DNA of 64,000 bases from Aliivibrio finisterrensis_A (GCF_004167675.1 NZ_SEZQ01000003.1), one strand, 5' to 3'. Numbered from the stretch's first letter, positions 16,920-25,017 are shown. Translations and numbers: made by a program. Notes: generated by a model not told the origin, from the letters alone.

Positions 16920-17984
16920 TTATTTCTCTTCTTCTACATCGGTATTATCGATAACACCGTGCTTGTTTTTCCAGTTAGTCCAACGCTGTTGAGCTAGTTG
17001 CTGCATATCTGTAGTTTTATCTGCTTCATCAATGATCTCTTCACCAACCATATATTCAAAGATATCTTCTAAAGTAAGCAGGCCTTGTACCGTGCCGTAT
17101 TCATCAATCACGAGCGCTAACTGTGCTCTGTGCTTCATTAAGTGTTCAAATGCTTTCGGTAGGGTTGAAGTACTGATAACTACTTGAATTGGGCGCATAA
17201 CAGAACCAAGAAGGCGTTTTCCTTGGCCTTTATGCATTGCAGAGAATAATTCTAAGCGATGGATAAAGCCAACAATGTTATCGCTGTCTTCACTGTAAAC
17301 TAATGGACGTGAAAATGGGGTTTCTGCACAATCTTTTATAAAATCTTCCACCGTCATTTCAGCATTAACACGAAATAAAACGGTTCTTGGAGTCATTACT
17401 TGAGTCACTGGTACATCTCTAATATTTAGAATATTAGTTAAGATTTTTGACTCACCTTCTGCAAATTCACCATTCTCTTTTGCAAGCGTGGCCATAGCAG
17501 CGATTTCATCTCGTAATTTTGGTGCTTGATGTCCACGAGCTAAACGTTTAGTTAATTGCTCTGACGCCCAAACAACAGGGCTTAATAACAGCACCATCCA
17601 ATGCAGCATTCTTGCAGCCATTGGAGCGAGTTGGCGCCAGTAGGTTGCACCGATAGTTTTCGGTACAATTTCAGAAAATAATAAGATTGCGAACGTTAAG
17701 AACGCAGAGAAAACACCTAGCCACTCACTACCAAAAACGATAGATGCTTGAGCGCCAGAAGCCGCAGCACCCGCAGTATGGGCAATAGTATTTAGGGTTA
17801 AAATTGACGCTAAAGGGCGATCTACATTGTTTTTTAGTTGCGTTAATCTTTCGGCAGCAGGGTGGTTCTCTTGACGCATTTGAGCTAAATAGCTTGGGCT
17901 GATACTAAGTAAAATAGCCTCAAGCACAGAACAAATGAAGGATACGCTAATAGAAATGGCAATATAGATGGATAAAATAAACAT
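16920..17984 (-). CDS. CNNM-domain / CBS-pair membrane protein (hemolysin or CorB-like family)
   Basis: The product is an inner-membrane protein of the CNNM/CorB type, linked in other systems to magnesium or cobalt transport; the old name hemolysin is not functional evidence. At 354 residues it has an N-terminal DUF21/CNNM block with about four membrane segments (FILSIYIAISISVSFICSVL near 2-21, then helices to about 150). A tandem CBS pair follows near 195-320, with VTQVMTPRTVLFRVNA and LALVIDEYGTVQGLLTLEDI. There is no clear C-terminal CorC domain. ATG 17984 places the first helix at the very N-terminus as in homologs; a TTG 54 bases upstream lacks a ribosome site. It diverges from hupA. Confidence 0.82.
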   Translation of the reverse strand: MFILSIYIAISISVSFICSVLEAILLSISPSYLAQMRQENHPAAERLTQLKNNVDRPLASILTLNTIAHTAGAAASGAQASIVFGSEWLGVFSAFLTFAILLFSEIVPKTIGATYWRQLAPMAARMLHWMVLLLSPVVWASEQLTKRLARGHQAPKLRDEIAAMATLAKENGEFAEGESKILTNILNIRDVPVTQVMTPRTVLFRVNAEMTVEDFIKDCAETPFSRPLVYSEDSDNIVGFIHRLELFSAMHKGQGKRLLGSVMRPIQVVISTSTLPKAFEHLMKHRAQLALVIDEYGTVQGLLTLEDIFEYMVGEEIIDEADKTTDMQQLAQQRWTNWKNKHGVIDNTDVEEEK

Positions 17985-18203
17985 TATTAATCTCAAAAAA
18001 GTAAGCAAGCCCTTATAAAATGGGTGCTGTTCGGTCAAAAAGCAATGCCTTACAAATGAAAAATCGTAATGAATTGTGAGACGTTACTCAGTTTGTGTCT
18101 AAATAACACGCATTCTGTAGCAAGAAGTGTGACAAACCTTTGCCAGATGGGTGCTTTATGCATTAGAGTTAACAGGATTTCAAAAAATAGAAGGGAAACC
18201 CTA

Positions 18204-18476
18204 ATGAATAAAACCCAGTTAATTGATGCTATTGCTGAAAAAGCAGATCTATCAAAAGCACAAGCAAAAGCAGCTCTTGAAGCGACTCTAGAAGGCGTAA
18301 CTGGCGCACTTAAAGATGGCGAACAAGTTCAACTTATCGGCTTTGGTACTTTTAAAGTTAATCATCGTGCAGCACGCACTGGTCGCAACCCTAAGACTGG
18401 TGACGAGATTCAAATTAAAGCTGCGAATGTTCCTGCATTTGTTGCTGGTAAAGCACTGAAAGAATCAGTGAACTAA
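18204..18476 (+). CDS. hupA: DNA-binding protein HU, alpha subunit
   Basis: HU is the abundant nucleoid protein that bends DNA without sequence specificity. The 90-residue product starts MNKTQLIDAIAEKADLSKAQ and carries the DNA-clasping arm signature GFGTFKVNHRAARTGRNPKT near 46-65, ending VAGKALKESVN. Length and the linked purHD/yjaG genes fit HU-alpha (hupA). AAGGGA precedes the ATG by about 8 bases. Reading upstream in frame adds only unconserved sequence. A strong terminator follows, whose T-run touches the start codon of the next gene. Confidence 0.96.
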   Translation: MNKTQLIDAIAEKADLSKAQAKAALEATLEGVTGALKDGEQVQLIGFGTFKVNHRAARTGRNPKTGDEIQIKAANVPAFVAGKALKESVN

Positions 18477-18486
18477 GATATACTTT

Positions 18487-18515
18487 GCCGAGTTAACCCT
18501 TAACTCGGCATTTTT
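18487..18515 (+). terminator. hupA terminator abutting the yjaH start codon
   Basis: GCCGAGTTAA (18487-18496) and TTAACTCGGC (18500-18509) form a perfect ten-base stem around CCC, followed by ATTTTT. The ATG of yjaH begins at 18516, the next base, leaving no room for a normal Shine-Dalgarno. Confidence 0.92.
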
Positions 18516-19220
18516 ATGAAGCGCATTCTATCTACCTTACTTCTTTCTGCATTTCTTTTTGGCTGTTCATCAAGCTCATTAGATGAGCAACGCATCAAAT
18601 CAGTCACCTTAACCGGTGGTCAAATCCAAGGTGATGCAACCAGTTACTATTGGTATACACGCCGACTACAACAATCTCTGACTGCGTCAGATTACGTTAC
18701 TATGGGCGATTATGGTTGGTATAAAACTACTTATCGCTGGGAAAAGAACGTATTAGTCGAAGCCGTTCGTGAAGGTGAGATGCTAGATAATACTGACGGC
18801 CTAATTCCTTACATAATGCACGTTCGTTATAATGACAATGGAGAGGCCGTGTATCAACGCTATCGTAAAGACAGTCGTATATTGCCATTAATGCCAAATC
18901 AACTCGCTCAATTCCAAGACCAATCTAAGTATTTAATCACAAAGGTAGAAGGTTTAGATAAAGAAGGTGTTGCTTTATACCAAGGTGAGTGGGATGGCGA
19001 AACATTTTATTCTTGCGATGGTCAGCAATACGATCAATTAGAATTCAATCAAATCTTACCGAATTTTGTTGTCGCACGATTATCCGGCTTAGACAGTTTT
19101 ATCTCATTTTTAGGTGAAGAGAAAAATCGCGATAAAAAAGTATTAAAAATGTCTGAATTATTGTTGTTAACAGATGATAGCTACACTTGTGTAGATCGAC
19201 CTGAATTAATTGAAGAGTAA
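18516..19220 (+). CDS. yjaH: YjaH-like lipoprotein (DUF1481)
   Basis: The 234-residue product is a predicted lipoprotein: basic start MKR, hydrophobic core, and lipobox LFGC with Cys17, followed by four serines. The mature part is the DUF1481 family seen as YjaH downstream of hupA in E. coli; the function is unknown. The signal peptide fixes the start at ATG 18516, yet that codon directly follows the hupA terminator T-run, so there is no Shine-Dalgarno. Expression must come from terminator readthrough with weak initiation, or from a leaderless message. The TAA stop coincides with the 3-bp duplication flanking the repeat at 19221. Confidence 0.85.
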   Translation: MKRILSTLLLSAFLFGCSSSSLDEQRIKSVTLTGGQIQGDATSYYWYTRRLQQSLTASDYVTMGDYGWYKTTYRWEKNVLVEAVREGEMLDNTDGLIPYIMHVRYNDNGEAVYQRYRKDSRILPLMPNQLAQFQDQSKYLITKVEGLDKEGVALYQGEWDGETFYSCDGQQYDQLEFNQILPNFVVARLSGLDSFISFLGEEKNRDKKVLKMSELLLLTDDSYTCVDRPELIEE

Positions 19221-19289
19221 TACCAGCTCCATCAATTATTTGATCATTATTACGCAGAAAAATAGATCATCTAATTAGTTACATTGATA
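19221..19289 (+). repeat. MITE-like repeat, copy 2 (short form, 69 bp)
   Basis: It starts TACCA and has TATTTGATCATT at 19237-19248, the same spacing from the end as in the copy at 15135. Its right end (GATCATCTAATTAG to TGATA) is an imperfect inverted repeat of the left (about 17 of 26). TAA triplets flank it at 19218-19220 and 19290-19292; the first is the yjaH stop codon. Confidence 0.5.
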
Positions 19290-19317
19290 TAAAAAGGCGC
19301 TGTGATAGCGCCTTTTT
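19290..19317 (+). terminator. Bidirectional terminator between yjaH and purD
   Basis: AAAAAGGCGCT (19291-19301) pairs with AGCGCCTTTTT (19307-19317) around a five-base loop. The symmetric A and T runs suit both converging genes. Confidence 0.92.
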
Positions 19318-19351
19318 GTTTTTCTGGAGCTGTTATTTGTAAGTTAAGTCA

Positions 19352-20644
19352 TTACTTATCTTCTAATTCACGCGCAATGGCACGGTAACCAATGTCATTG
19401 CGATGGAACATTCCATTCCAGCTTACTTGTTTCGTTAACTCGTACGCACGTTGCTGAGCTTCTAAGACGGTATTTCCTAGTGCTGTTGCACAAAGTACGC
19501 GGCCACCATTTGTCACAACGTCGCCAGCTTCGTTATTTGTGGTGCCTGCGTGAAAGATCTTTTGGCCTTCAACTTCGCTTGTTGGCAGTGAAATAACGTC
19601 ACCTTTCGCGTAGTCAGCAGGGTAACCACCAGCAGCAAGAACAACACCGATAGAAGCTCGTGGATCCCACTTAGATTCTGCCTCGTCCAGTTTTTCGTCA
19701 ATAGCCATTAGGCAAAGCTCAACAAGATCCGATTCCATACGCATCATAATTGGTTGCGTTTCAGGGTCACCAAAGCGGCAGTTATATTCGATTACTTTTG
19801 GTGTGCCATCAGTATCAATCATCAAGCCTGCGTATAAGAATCCAGTGTAAGGAGCGCCTTCTGCATCCATTCCACGAACTGTAGGATAGATGACTTCTTC
19901 TAGAATACGATTATGAATTTCAGGAGTAACTACAGGAGCGGGAGAGTACGCGCCCATCCCCCCGGTATTAGGGCCTGTATCTTTATCTCCCACACGTTTG
20001 TGATCTTGGCTAGTTGCCATTGGTAGAACACTTGCGCCATCAACCATTACGATAAAGCTTGCTTCTTCACCTTCTAAAAACTCTTCAATAACGACACGGC
20101 TACCAGCCTCACCAAAGGCATTGCCTGCTAGCATATCTTTAATCGCGTCTTCTGCTTCTTCAAGCGTCATCGCAACGATAACGCCTTTACCAGCAGCAAG
20201 ACCATCGGCTTTAACGACAATCGGTGCGCCTTGTTCACGCACGTAAGCTAATGCAGGTTCAATTTCAGTAAAGTTTGCATAAGAGCCTGTTGGGATATCA
20301 TGACGAGCTAAAAAGTCTTTAGTAAACGCTTTAGAGCCTTCTAGTTGTGCAGCTGCTTTTGTAGGGCCAAAGATAGGTAATCCTGCGTCACGAAATGCAT
20401 CAACTACACCAATCACTAATGGGCCTTCTGGACCAACGATTGTCAGCTCAATTGCTTTTTCTTTAGCAAACGCAACAAGAGCAGCAATGTCTTCAACATC
20501 AATCGCCACATTTTCTAATTTTGGTTCAAGCGCTGTACCTGCATTACCTGGAGCGATAAATACCGTTTCAACGTTTGGGTTTTGTGCCGCTTTCCAGCCT
20601 AAAGCATGCTCTCTACCGCCTGCGCCGATAATTAATACGTTCAT
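19352..20644 (-). CDS. purD: Phosphoribosylamine--glycine ligase (GAR synthetase)
   Basis: PurD makes glycinamide ribonucleotide from phosphoribosylamine, glycine and ATP, the second step of purine synthesis. The 430-residue product has the N-terminal MNVLIIGAGGREHALGWKAA, the ATP-grasp block PIVVKADGLAAGKGVIVA near 140-157, the glycine-rich GPNTGGMGAYSPAPV near 226-240, and IEYNCRFGDPETQ near 284-296. AAGGAT lies 8-13 bases before the ATG. It is the second gene of purHD. The purH-purD gap is an unusually long 177 bases filled with palindromes. Confidence 0.97.
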   Translation of the reverse strand: MNVLIIGAGGREHALGWKAAQNPNVETVFIAPGNAGTALEPKLENVAIDVEDIAALVAFAKEKAIELTIVGPEGPLVIGVVDAFRDAGLPIFGPTKAAAQLEGSKAFTKDFLARHDIPTGSYANFTEIEPALAYVREQGAPIVVKADGLAAGKGVIVAMTLEEAEDAIKDMLAGNAFGEAGSRVVIEEFLEGEEASFIVMVDGASVLPMATSQDHKRVGDKDTGPNTGGMGAYSPAPVVTPEIHNRILEEVIYPTVRGMDAEGAPYTGFLYAGLMIDTDGTPKVIEYNCRFGDPETQPIMMRMESDLVELCLMAIDEKLDEAESKWDPRASIGVVLAAGGYPADYAKGDVISLPTSEVEGQKIFHAGTTNNEAGDVVTNGGRVLCATALGNTVLEAQQRAYELTKQVSWNGMFHRNDIGYRAIARELEDK

Positions 20645-20721
20645 GTTTTAATCCTTAATACCATTTTGTAATGGGGATAAATTATATAAATCGGTGAATA
20701 CAAAGTTCAGTGTGCGAGAAA

Positions 20722-20811
20722 CTATAAGAGCAATATTAAGCTTACAGAGTGCTCTTTTTTGCTCTTATAGGAGCGCAGCGTTCTAGTTTCTAGAAGCGAA
20801 GCGCTCTCGTT
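20722..20811. repeat. Tandem palindromes in the purH-purD spacer
   Basis: A perfect 12-bp inverted repeat (CTATAAGAGCAA at 20722-20733 and TTGCTCTTATAG at 20759-20770) is followed at once by a second hairpin. In this second one GAGCGC (20771-20776) pairs with GCGCTC (20801-20806), and an inner CGTTCTAG arm pairs with CTAGAAGCG. It resembles a REP-like or MITE-like intergenic element and would fold in the purHD message. Confidence 0.6.
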
Positions 20812-20821
20812 ACTGTTTTTC

Positions 20822-22414
20822 TTAGTGACGGAAGTGACGCATACCGGTAAAGATCATCGCCATACCATGTTCATCGGCAGCGGCGATAACTTCATCATCA
20901 CGCATAGAACCACCCGGTTGGATAACACATTTGATACCAGCTTCTGCTGCCGCGTCGATACCGTCACGGAATGGGAAGAATGCATCTGATGCCATTGCAC
21001 AACCTTCAACAACCAAACCTTCATCAGCGGCTTTAATACCGGCGATTTTCGCAGAGTAAACGCGGCTCATTTGGCCAGCGCCAACACCGATAGTCATGTC
21101 ACCTTTAGAGTAAACAATCGCGTTAGATTTAACGTATTTAGCGACTTTCCAGCAGAACAGTGCATCTTTTAACTCTTCAGCCGTTGGTTGACGTTTAGAA
21201 ACCACTTTAAGTTCATCTTCAGACACCATGCCTTGGTCACGATCTTGAACTAATAAACCACCGTTAACGCGTTTCACGTCAAAGCCAGTTGTTTTAGATG
21301 TCCACTCACCACATTCAAGTAGGCGAAGGTTTTTCTTAGCCGCTACGATTTCTACTGCTTCAGCAGAAACAGAAGGAGCGATGATAACTTCAACGAATTG
21401 ACGCTCAGTGATCGCTGTTGCTGTTGCTGCGTCTAACTCACGGTTGAATGCGATGATACCGCCAAATGCAGACGTTGGATCTGTTTTGTATGCGCGGTCA
21501 TAAGCTTCAAGAATATTGTTACCTAGGGCAACACCGCATGGGTTAGCGTGCTTAACAATCACACATGCTGGCTCATCGAACTCTTTTACACACTCAAGTG
21601 CAGCGTCAGTGTCGGCGATGTTGTTGTAAGACAGGGATTTACCTTGGATTTGGCGAGCAGTAGACACTGATGCTTCTTCAGGATTGGCTTCAACGTAGAA
21701 TGCCGCTGCTTGGTGGCTGTTCTCACCGTAGCGCATGTCTTGTTTTTTCTCGAACTGTTGATTGAACGTGCGTGGGAATTTGCTCTCTTCATCACCTTCC
21801 TTGTTCTCTCCATAAGAAGGAACCATAGTACCGAAGTAGTTAGCAATCATGCCATCATAAGAAGCGGTGTGCTCGAAGGCTGCGATAGCTAAATCAAAGC
21901 GAGTTGCTTGAGTAAGAGATTTCTCGTTAGCGTCCATTTCAGTAATAACGCGATCGTAGTCGTGCGCGTTTACAACGATGGTAACGTCGTTGTGGTTTTT
22001 CGCTGCAGAGCGAACCATTGTTGGACCACCGATATCGATGTTCTCAACAGCGTCAGCAAGGGTGCAACCTTCTTTTGCTACGGTTTCTGCAAATGGGTAT
22101 AGGTTAACAACAACCATATCGATAGGGTTGATGCCATGCTGTTCCATAATGCCGTCATCTTGACCACGACGACCAAGTACACCACCATGAACTTTAGGAT
22201 GAAGAGTTTTAACGCGGCCATCCATCATTTCCGGGAAGCCTGTGTAATCAGATACTTCAGTTACTGAGATGCCTTTTTCAGCAAGCAGGCGAGCGGTACC
22301 ACCAGTAGATAGGATATCTACTCCGCGCTCAGACAGTGCTTGAGCAAATTCTACAATACCAGTTTTATCAGATACGCTAATTAGCGCGCGACGGATCGGA
22401 CGTGCGTTATTCAT
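20822..22414 (-). CDS. purH: Bifunctional AICAR transformylase / IMP cyclohydrolase
   Basis: PurH performs the last two steps of IMP synthesis: formyl transfer to AICAR and ring closure of FAICAR. The 530-residue product has the N-terminal cyclohydrolase (RRALISVSDKTGIVEFAQAL, GFPEMMDGRVKTLHPKVHGG near 60-79) and the C-terminal transformylase with the catalytic-loop KHANPCGVALG near 269-279 and MASDAFFPFRDGIDAAAEAG near 461-480. It starts the purHD operon. A PurR-type palindrome lies 190-205 bases before the start codon, and zntR is divergent. Confidence 0.98.
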   Translation of the reverse strand: MNNARPIRRALISVSDKTGIVEFAQALSERGVDILSTGGTARLLAEKGISVTEVSDYTGFPEMMDGRVKTLHPKVHGGVLGRRGQDDGIMEQHGINPIDMVVVNLYPFAETVAKEGCTLADAVENIDIGGPTMVRSAAKNHNDVTIVVNAHDYDRVITEMDANEKSLTQATRFDLAIAAFEHTASYDGMIANYFGTMVPSYGENKEGDEESKFPRTFNQQFEKKQDMRYGENSHQAAAFYVEANPEEASVSTARQIQGKSLSYNNIADTDAALECVKEFDEPACVIVKHANPCGVALGNNILEAYDRAYKTDPTSAFGGIIAFNRELDAATATAITERQFVEVIIAPSVSAEAVEIVAAKKNLRLLECGEWTSKTTGFDVKRVNGGLLVQDRDQGMVSEDELKVVSKRQPTAEELKDALFCWKVAKYVKSNAIVYSKGDMTIGVGAGQMSRVYSAKIAGIKAADEGLVVEGCAMASDAFFPFRDGIDAAAEAGIKCVIQPGGSMRDDEVIAAADEHGMAMIFTGMRHFRH

Positions 22415-22603
22415 GACTACTTTCTTCCTTTAGAATTAAGTTAGGATTTTTGCCAAAAATGAACTTGTTCTGCTTTATTTCTTGTTTAAGGAGAAGCAGA
22501 GATTGGCCAGTTTTGGGAAACACCCTAATTGAAAAGAGTAAAGTATTAAGTGTTGTATTAACGTAATGGTGCATATTCTAACTAAACTTAAACAAAAAAG
22601 CTC

Positions 22604-22619
22604 GCGCAATCGATTGCAT
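22604..22619 (-). promoter_or_regulatory. PurR operator upstream of purH
   Basis: ATGCAATCGATTGCGC on the minus strand contains the perfect 12-bp palindrome GCAATCGATTGC around a central CG. It matches the known PurR consensus (ANGMAANCGWTTKCNT) at all but the last position. It is in the purH-zntR divergent region, so it most likely represses purHD when purines are plentiful. Confidence 0.65.
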
Positions 22620-22690
22620 CCATAGAGAAAGATGTCATTTTTATTAAAAAACGATACAAATAAAGCGCATAAAGAGAGGGAAAAGACGAA

Positions 22691-23116
22691 ATGAAAATGT
22701 ATTTGATTGGAGAGTTGGCAAAACGATGTAATGTAACTAACGACACATTACGCTTTTATGAGAAAAATGGGTTACTTATACCATCAGGCAGAAGCAGTAG
22801 TGGGTATCGTCTTTATAATGATGACAATCTTGCTCAAATTCGTTTTATTTTAAAAGCTAAGCAGCTGGGCTTAACGTTAGATGAAATACAAGAGTTACTA
22901 GACATTAGATTAGAAGCAACAAAGCACAGTTGCGCTGAGGTAAAAGCGATTACTCAAACTAAACTAAATACAATAGATAAAAAGATTGAGCAACTCACTG
23001 AAATTAGAACCGCGTTAAAGCGAATTAATGATGCTTGTTGTGGCCATGTTGACGAAGATGCCTCTCATTGCTCTATTCTTTCTGCCTTGGCTGAGTTAGA
23101 AGAGAAAAAAGCATAA
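22691..23116 (+). CDS. zntR: MerR-family zinc-responsive regulator ZntR
   Basis: MerR-family activators twist promoters with long spacers; ZntR does so at zntA in response to zinc. The 141-residue product has the N-terminal winged helix (IGELAKRCNVTNDTLRFYEK near 5-24, GYRLYNDD near 38-45), the central dimerisation helix, and the C-terminal metal loop CCGHVDEDASHCSIL. That arrangement, Cys-Cys followed by His and a distal Cys, is typical of ZntR and differs from CueR. GAGGGA lies 8-13 bases before the ATG. It is divergent from purH; its target zntA is not in the window. Confidence 0.85.
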   Translation: MKMYLIGELAKRCNVTNDTLRFYEKNGLLIPSGRSSSGYRLYNDDNLAQIRFILKAKQLGLTLDEIQELLDIRLEATKHSCAEVKAITQTKLNTIDKKIEQLTEIRTALKRINDACCGHVDEDASHCSILSALAELEEKKA

Positions 23117-23204
23117 ATTATTGTGCCTGTTTACTCAAGATGTTGATAAAATGGTCGATAATTAGTGGAGAGAATACGAGCGACAATTAGGTGAGAGCCA
23201 ATTA

Positions 23205-23513
23205 ATGGAAAAACAATACGTAATGAAATTGCTTTCCGCTCTGAAAGTTATCGATAAAAAAATCAGTGAGCAAGGCAAGGCAGTAATGGAGCTTGATGCT
23301 CGTATTAAGCGTATTGAAGCTCAAAATGCCAAGATCGCTAAAATGATTGATGGTGTTGGTGCTCAAGGTTCGAATACCGCGGGAGCCGCAGCTGATTTAA
23401 GTGAACTTGATGAGCGTTTAAAAGGCATTGAAGAAAAAACAGCAAAAGCCGTTGAGCTTATTCGCTCAGGAGCTGGTGCTGGTGGTGGCAAGAAACGAGC
23501 TTGGCCGCCATAG
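23205..23513 (+). CDS. Hypothetical coiled-coil protein
   Basis: I do not recognise this 102-residue protein. It has no signal peptide or membrane segment. Residues 1-50 form a heptad-rich helix (LLSALKVIDKKISEQGKAV, ARIKRIEAQNAKIAKMI); a glycine/alanine-rich break (GVGAQGSNTAGAAADLSELD) follows, then a second short helix (RLKGIEEKTAKAVELI). It ends in a flexible GAGAGGGKKRAWPP tail. AGGTGAG lies about 9 bases before the ATG, and a good terminator follows the stop, so it is probably a real single gene. Codon use is like the neighbours. A small coiled-coil scaffold or structural role is possible but unsupported. Confidence 0.7.
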   Translation: MEKQYVMKLLSALKVIDKKISEQGKAVMELDARIKRIEAQNAKIAKMIDGVGAQGSNTAGAAADLSELDERLKGIEEKTAKAVELIRSGAGAGGGKKRAWPP

Positions 23514-23532
23514 TAGGTAAGAGATTTAAAAG

Positions 23533-23565
23533 CCGATATTACAGAAATGTAGTATCGGTTTTTTT
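23533..23565 (+). terminator. Terminator after the coiled-coil gene
   Basis: CCGATATTACA (23533-23543) pairs with TGTAGTATCGG (23548-23558; one mismatch) around GAAA, followed by a T-run. Confidence 0.88.
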
Positions 23566-23607
23566 ATATCTATTGATCAAAGAGAGATGAATGTCGTTAT
23601 CTTAGGT

Positions 23608-23643
23608 ATAAAAAAAGCAGCGTTAATTGCTTAACACCGCTTT
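23608..23643 (-). terminator. Terminator of the dusB-fis operon
   Basis: On the minus strand AAAGCGGTGTTAA and TTAACGCTGCTTT form a 13-bp stem (two G-U pairs) around GCAA, followed by a run of T. Confidence 0.88.
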
Positions 23644-23665
23644 AAATTTTTCAAATAAGGCGTGA

Positions 23666-23962
23666 CTAGTTCATGCCGTATTTTTTAAGTTTTTTACGAA
23701 GCGTACCACGGTTGATACCCATCATGTTTGCTGCTTTAGTTTGGTTGCCGCGAGTATGCTGCATGATCATGTCTAGTAGAGGTTGCTCTACTTCAGCTAA
23801 TACTAATTCATATAAGTCGTTAACTTCTTGACCATTTAGTTGGCCTAAGTAGTTTTTCAGCGAAGCCTTAACAGAATCACGTAGTGGTTTCTGAGTAATT
23901 TGGTCTTGTGCTGTAACTGTTGTAACTGTTAATGCTTCTGAAGTCATAGATTGATCGAACAT
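23666..23962 (-). CDS. fis: DNA-binding protein Fis
   Basis: Fis is the growth-phase-dependent nucleoid protein that activates rRNA promoters and assists site-specific recombination. The 98-residue product equals E. coli Fis in length and is nearly identical in the C-terminal helix-turn-helix (QHTRGNQTKAANMMGINRGT near 73-92, then LRKKLKKYGMN). ATG 23962 gives the standard N-terminus MFDQSMTSEAL; an in-frame start 54 bases upstream would run into dusB. It lies 22 bases after dusB in the conserved dusB-fis operon, whose promoter has a stringent-type discriminator. Confidence 0.97.
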   Translation of the reverse strand: MFDQSMTSEALTVTTVTAQDQITQKPLRDSVKASLKNYLGQLNGQEVNDLYELVLAEVEQPLLDMIMQHTRGNQTKAANMMGINRGTLRKKLKKYGMN

Positions 23963-23984
23963 ATTCTGTTTAGCTCTTCTTTTA

Positions 23985-24953
23985 TTATGATGCAACGTGG
24001 TCGAAATAGCTTTCAAGTTGATGGAGTTGCTGTGAAGCGTCCTCTATCGCGTTAAAGCTGCGGCGGAAATCGGCTGCTTGCTCATGCTCTTTTAAGTACC
24101 AACCCACATGCTTACGAGCAATGCGAGGGCCTAAAAATTCACCATAAAACTGGTGAAGCGCATGGACATGACCAAGTAAAGTGGTCTTCACTTCTTCAAT
24201 TGGAAGAGGTGGCATGATTTCGCCCGTTTCTAAATAATGTTGGATTTCTTTAAAAATCCATGGCCTACCTTGTGCAGGACGGCCGATCATTAAAGCGTCA
24301 GCGCCTGTATACTCAAGCACAAAACGAGCCTTTTCCGGTGAGTCGATATCACCGTTCGCTATAACCGGAATAGAAATCGCTTCTTTTACCGCTTTAATGT
24401 TGTCGTATTCAGCTTCACCTTTGTACATACAAGCTCTGGTTCGCCCATGAAGCGCTAAAGCTTGGATGCCACATTGCTCCGCCATTTTTGCAACCTGAAC
24501 ACAGTTTCGGTTGTCTGGATCCCAGCCTGTACGCGTTTTCAGAGTTACCGGAACGTCAACGGCATTTACAACGGCTAATAAGATCTCTTCAATCAAATCA
24601 GGTCGCTGTAATAATGCGGAACCAGCAAGTTTCTTATTCACCTTCTTAGCAGGGCACCCCATATTGATATCGATGATTTGAGCACCGGTTTCAACACAGT
24701 GTTGCGCAGCTTCCGCCATCAACTGTGGATCTGCCCCAGCAATTTGTACCGAGCGAATACCAGATTCACCTTCATGTACCATGCGATTTTGGGACTTAGA
24801 TGTTTTCCATAGTTTTGGGTTAGAAGACATCATTTCGCTCACAGCCATGCCTGCGCCATAGCGCATACATAACTCACGAAAAGGCCTATCGGTTACACCA
24901 GCCATAGGAGCAACGATAAGATTGTTCTTTAATGTATATTTACCTATCTGCAA
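23985..24953 (-). CDS. dusB: tRNA-dihydrouridine synthase B
   Basis: DusB is an FMN enzyme that reduces uridine 17 in the tRNA D-loop. Blocks seen are LIVAPMAGVTDRPFRELC near 12-29, IDINMGCPAKKVNKKLAGSA near 98-117 with the catalytic Cys, HGRTRACMYKGEAEYD near 168-183, and VIANGDI. A longer in-frame reading begins with an ATG at 25034, but that codon lies upstream of the likely transcription start. TTG 24953, five bases after a GGA, gives MQIGKYTLKNNLIVAPMAG, matching the family N-terminus and a length of 323 residues (E. coli 321). I therefore choose TTG. fis follows directly. Confidence 0.9.
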   Translation of the reverse strand: MQIGKYTLKNNLIVAPMAGVTDRPFRELCMRYGAGMAVSEMMSSNPKLWKTSKSQNRMVHEGESGIRSVQIAGADPQLMAEAAQHCVETGAQIIDINMGCPAKKVNKKLAGSALLQRPDLIEEILLAVVNAVDVPVTLKTRTGWDPDNRNCVQVAKMAEQCGIQALALHGRTRACMYKGEAEYDNIKAVKEAISIPVIANGDIDSPEKARFVLEYTGADALMIGRPAQGRPWIFKEIQHYLETGEIMPPLPIEEVKTTLLGHVHALHQFYGEFLGPRIARKHVGWYLKEHEQAADFRRSFNAIEDASQQLHQLESYFDHVAS

Positions 24954-24988
24954 AACATCCACACACGTTTGTGTCAGCAAGGGCGCGC

Positions 24989-25017
24989 ATTTTACGCATT
25001 TTTTGCTCGCCTGAAAA
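24989..25017 (-). promoter_or_regulatory. Stringent-type promoter of dusB-fis
   Basis: On the minus strand TTTTCA (25017-25012), a 17-base spacer and TAAAAT (24994-24989) are followed by the GC-only discriminator GCGCGCCC. The E. coli fis promoter has the same GC-rich discriminator, which makes it sensitive to ppGpp and initiating-nucleotide supply. Transcription would start near 24982, about 30 bases before the TTG start of dusB. Confidence 0.65.

Noticed and set aside
20646..20700. Third MITE-like end (TACCATT) upstream of purD
   Set aside because: Similarity stops after about eight bases.
21586..21846. Alternative frames inside purH on both strands
   Set aside because: purH is intact and conserved through this stretch; these frames lack initiation signals.
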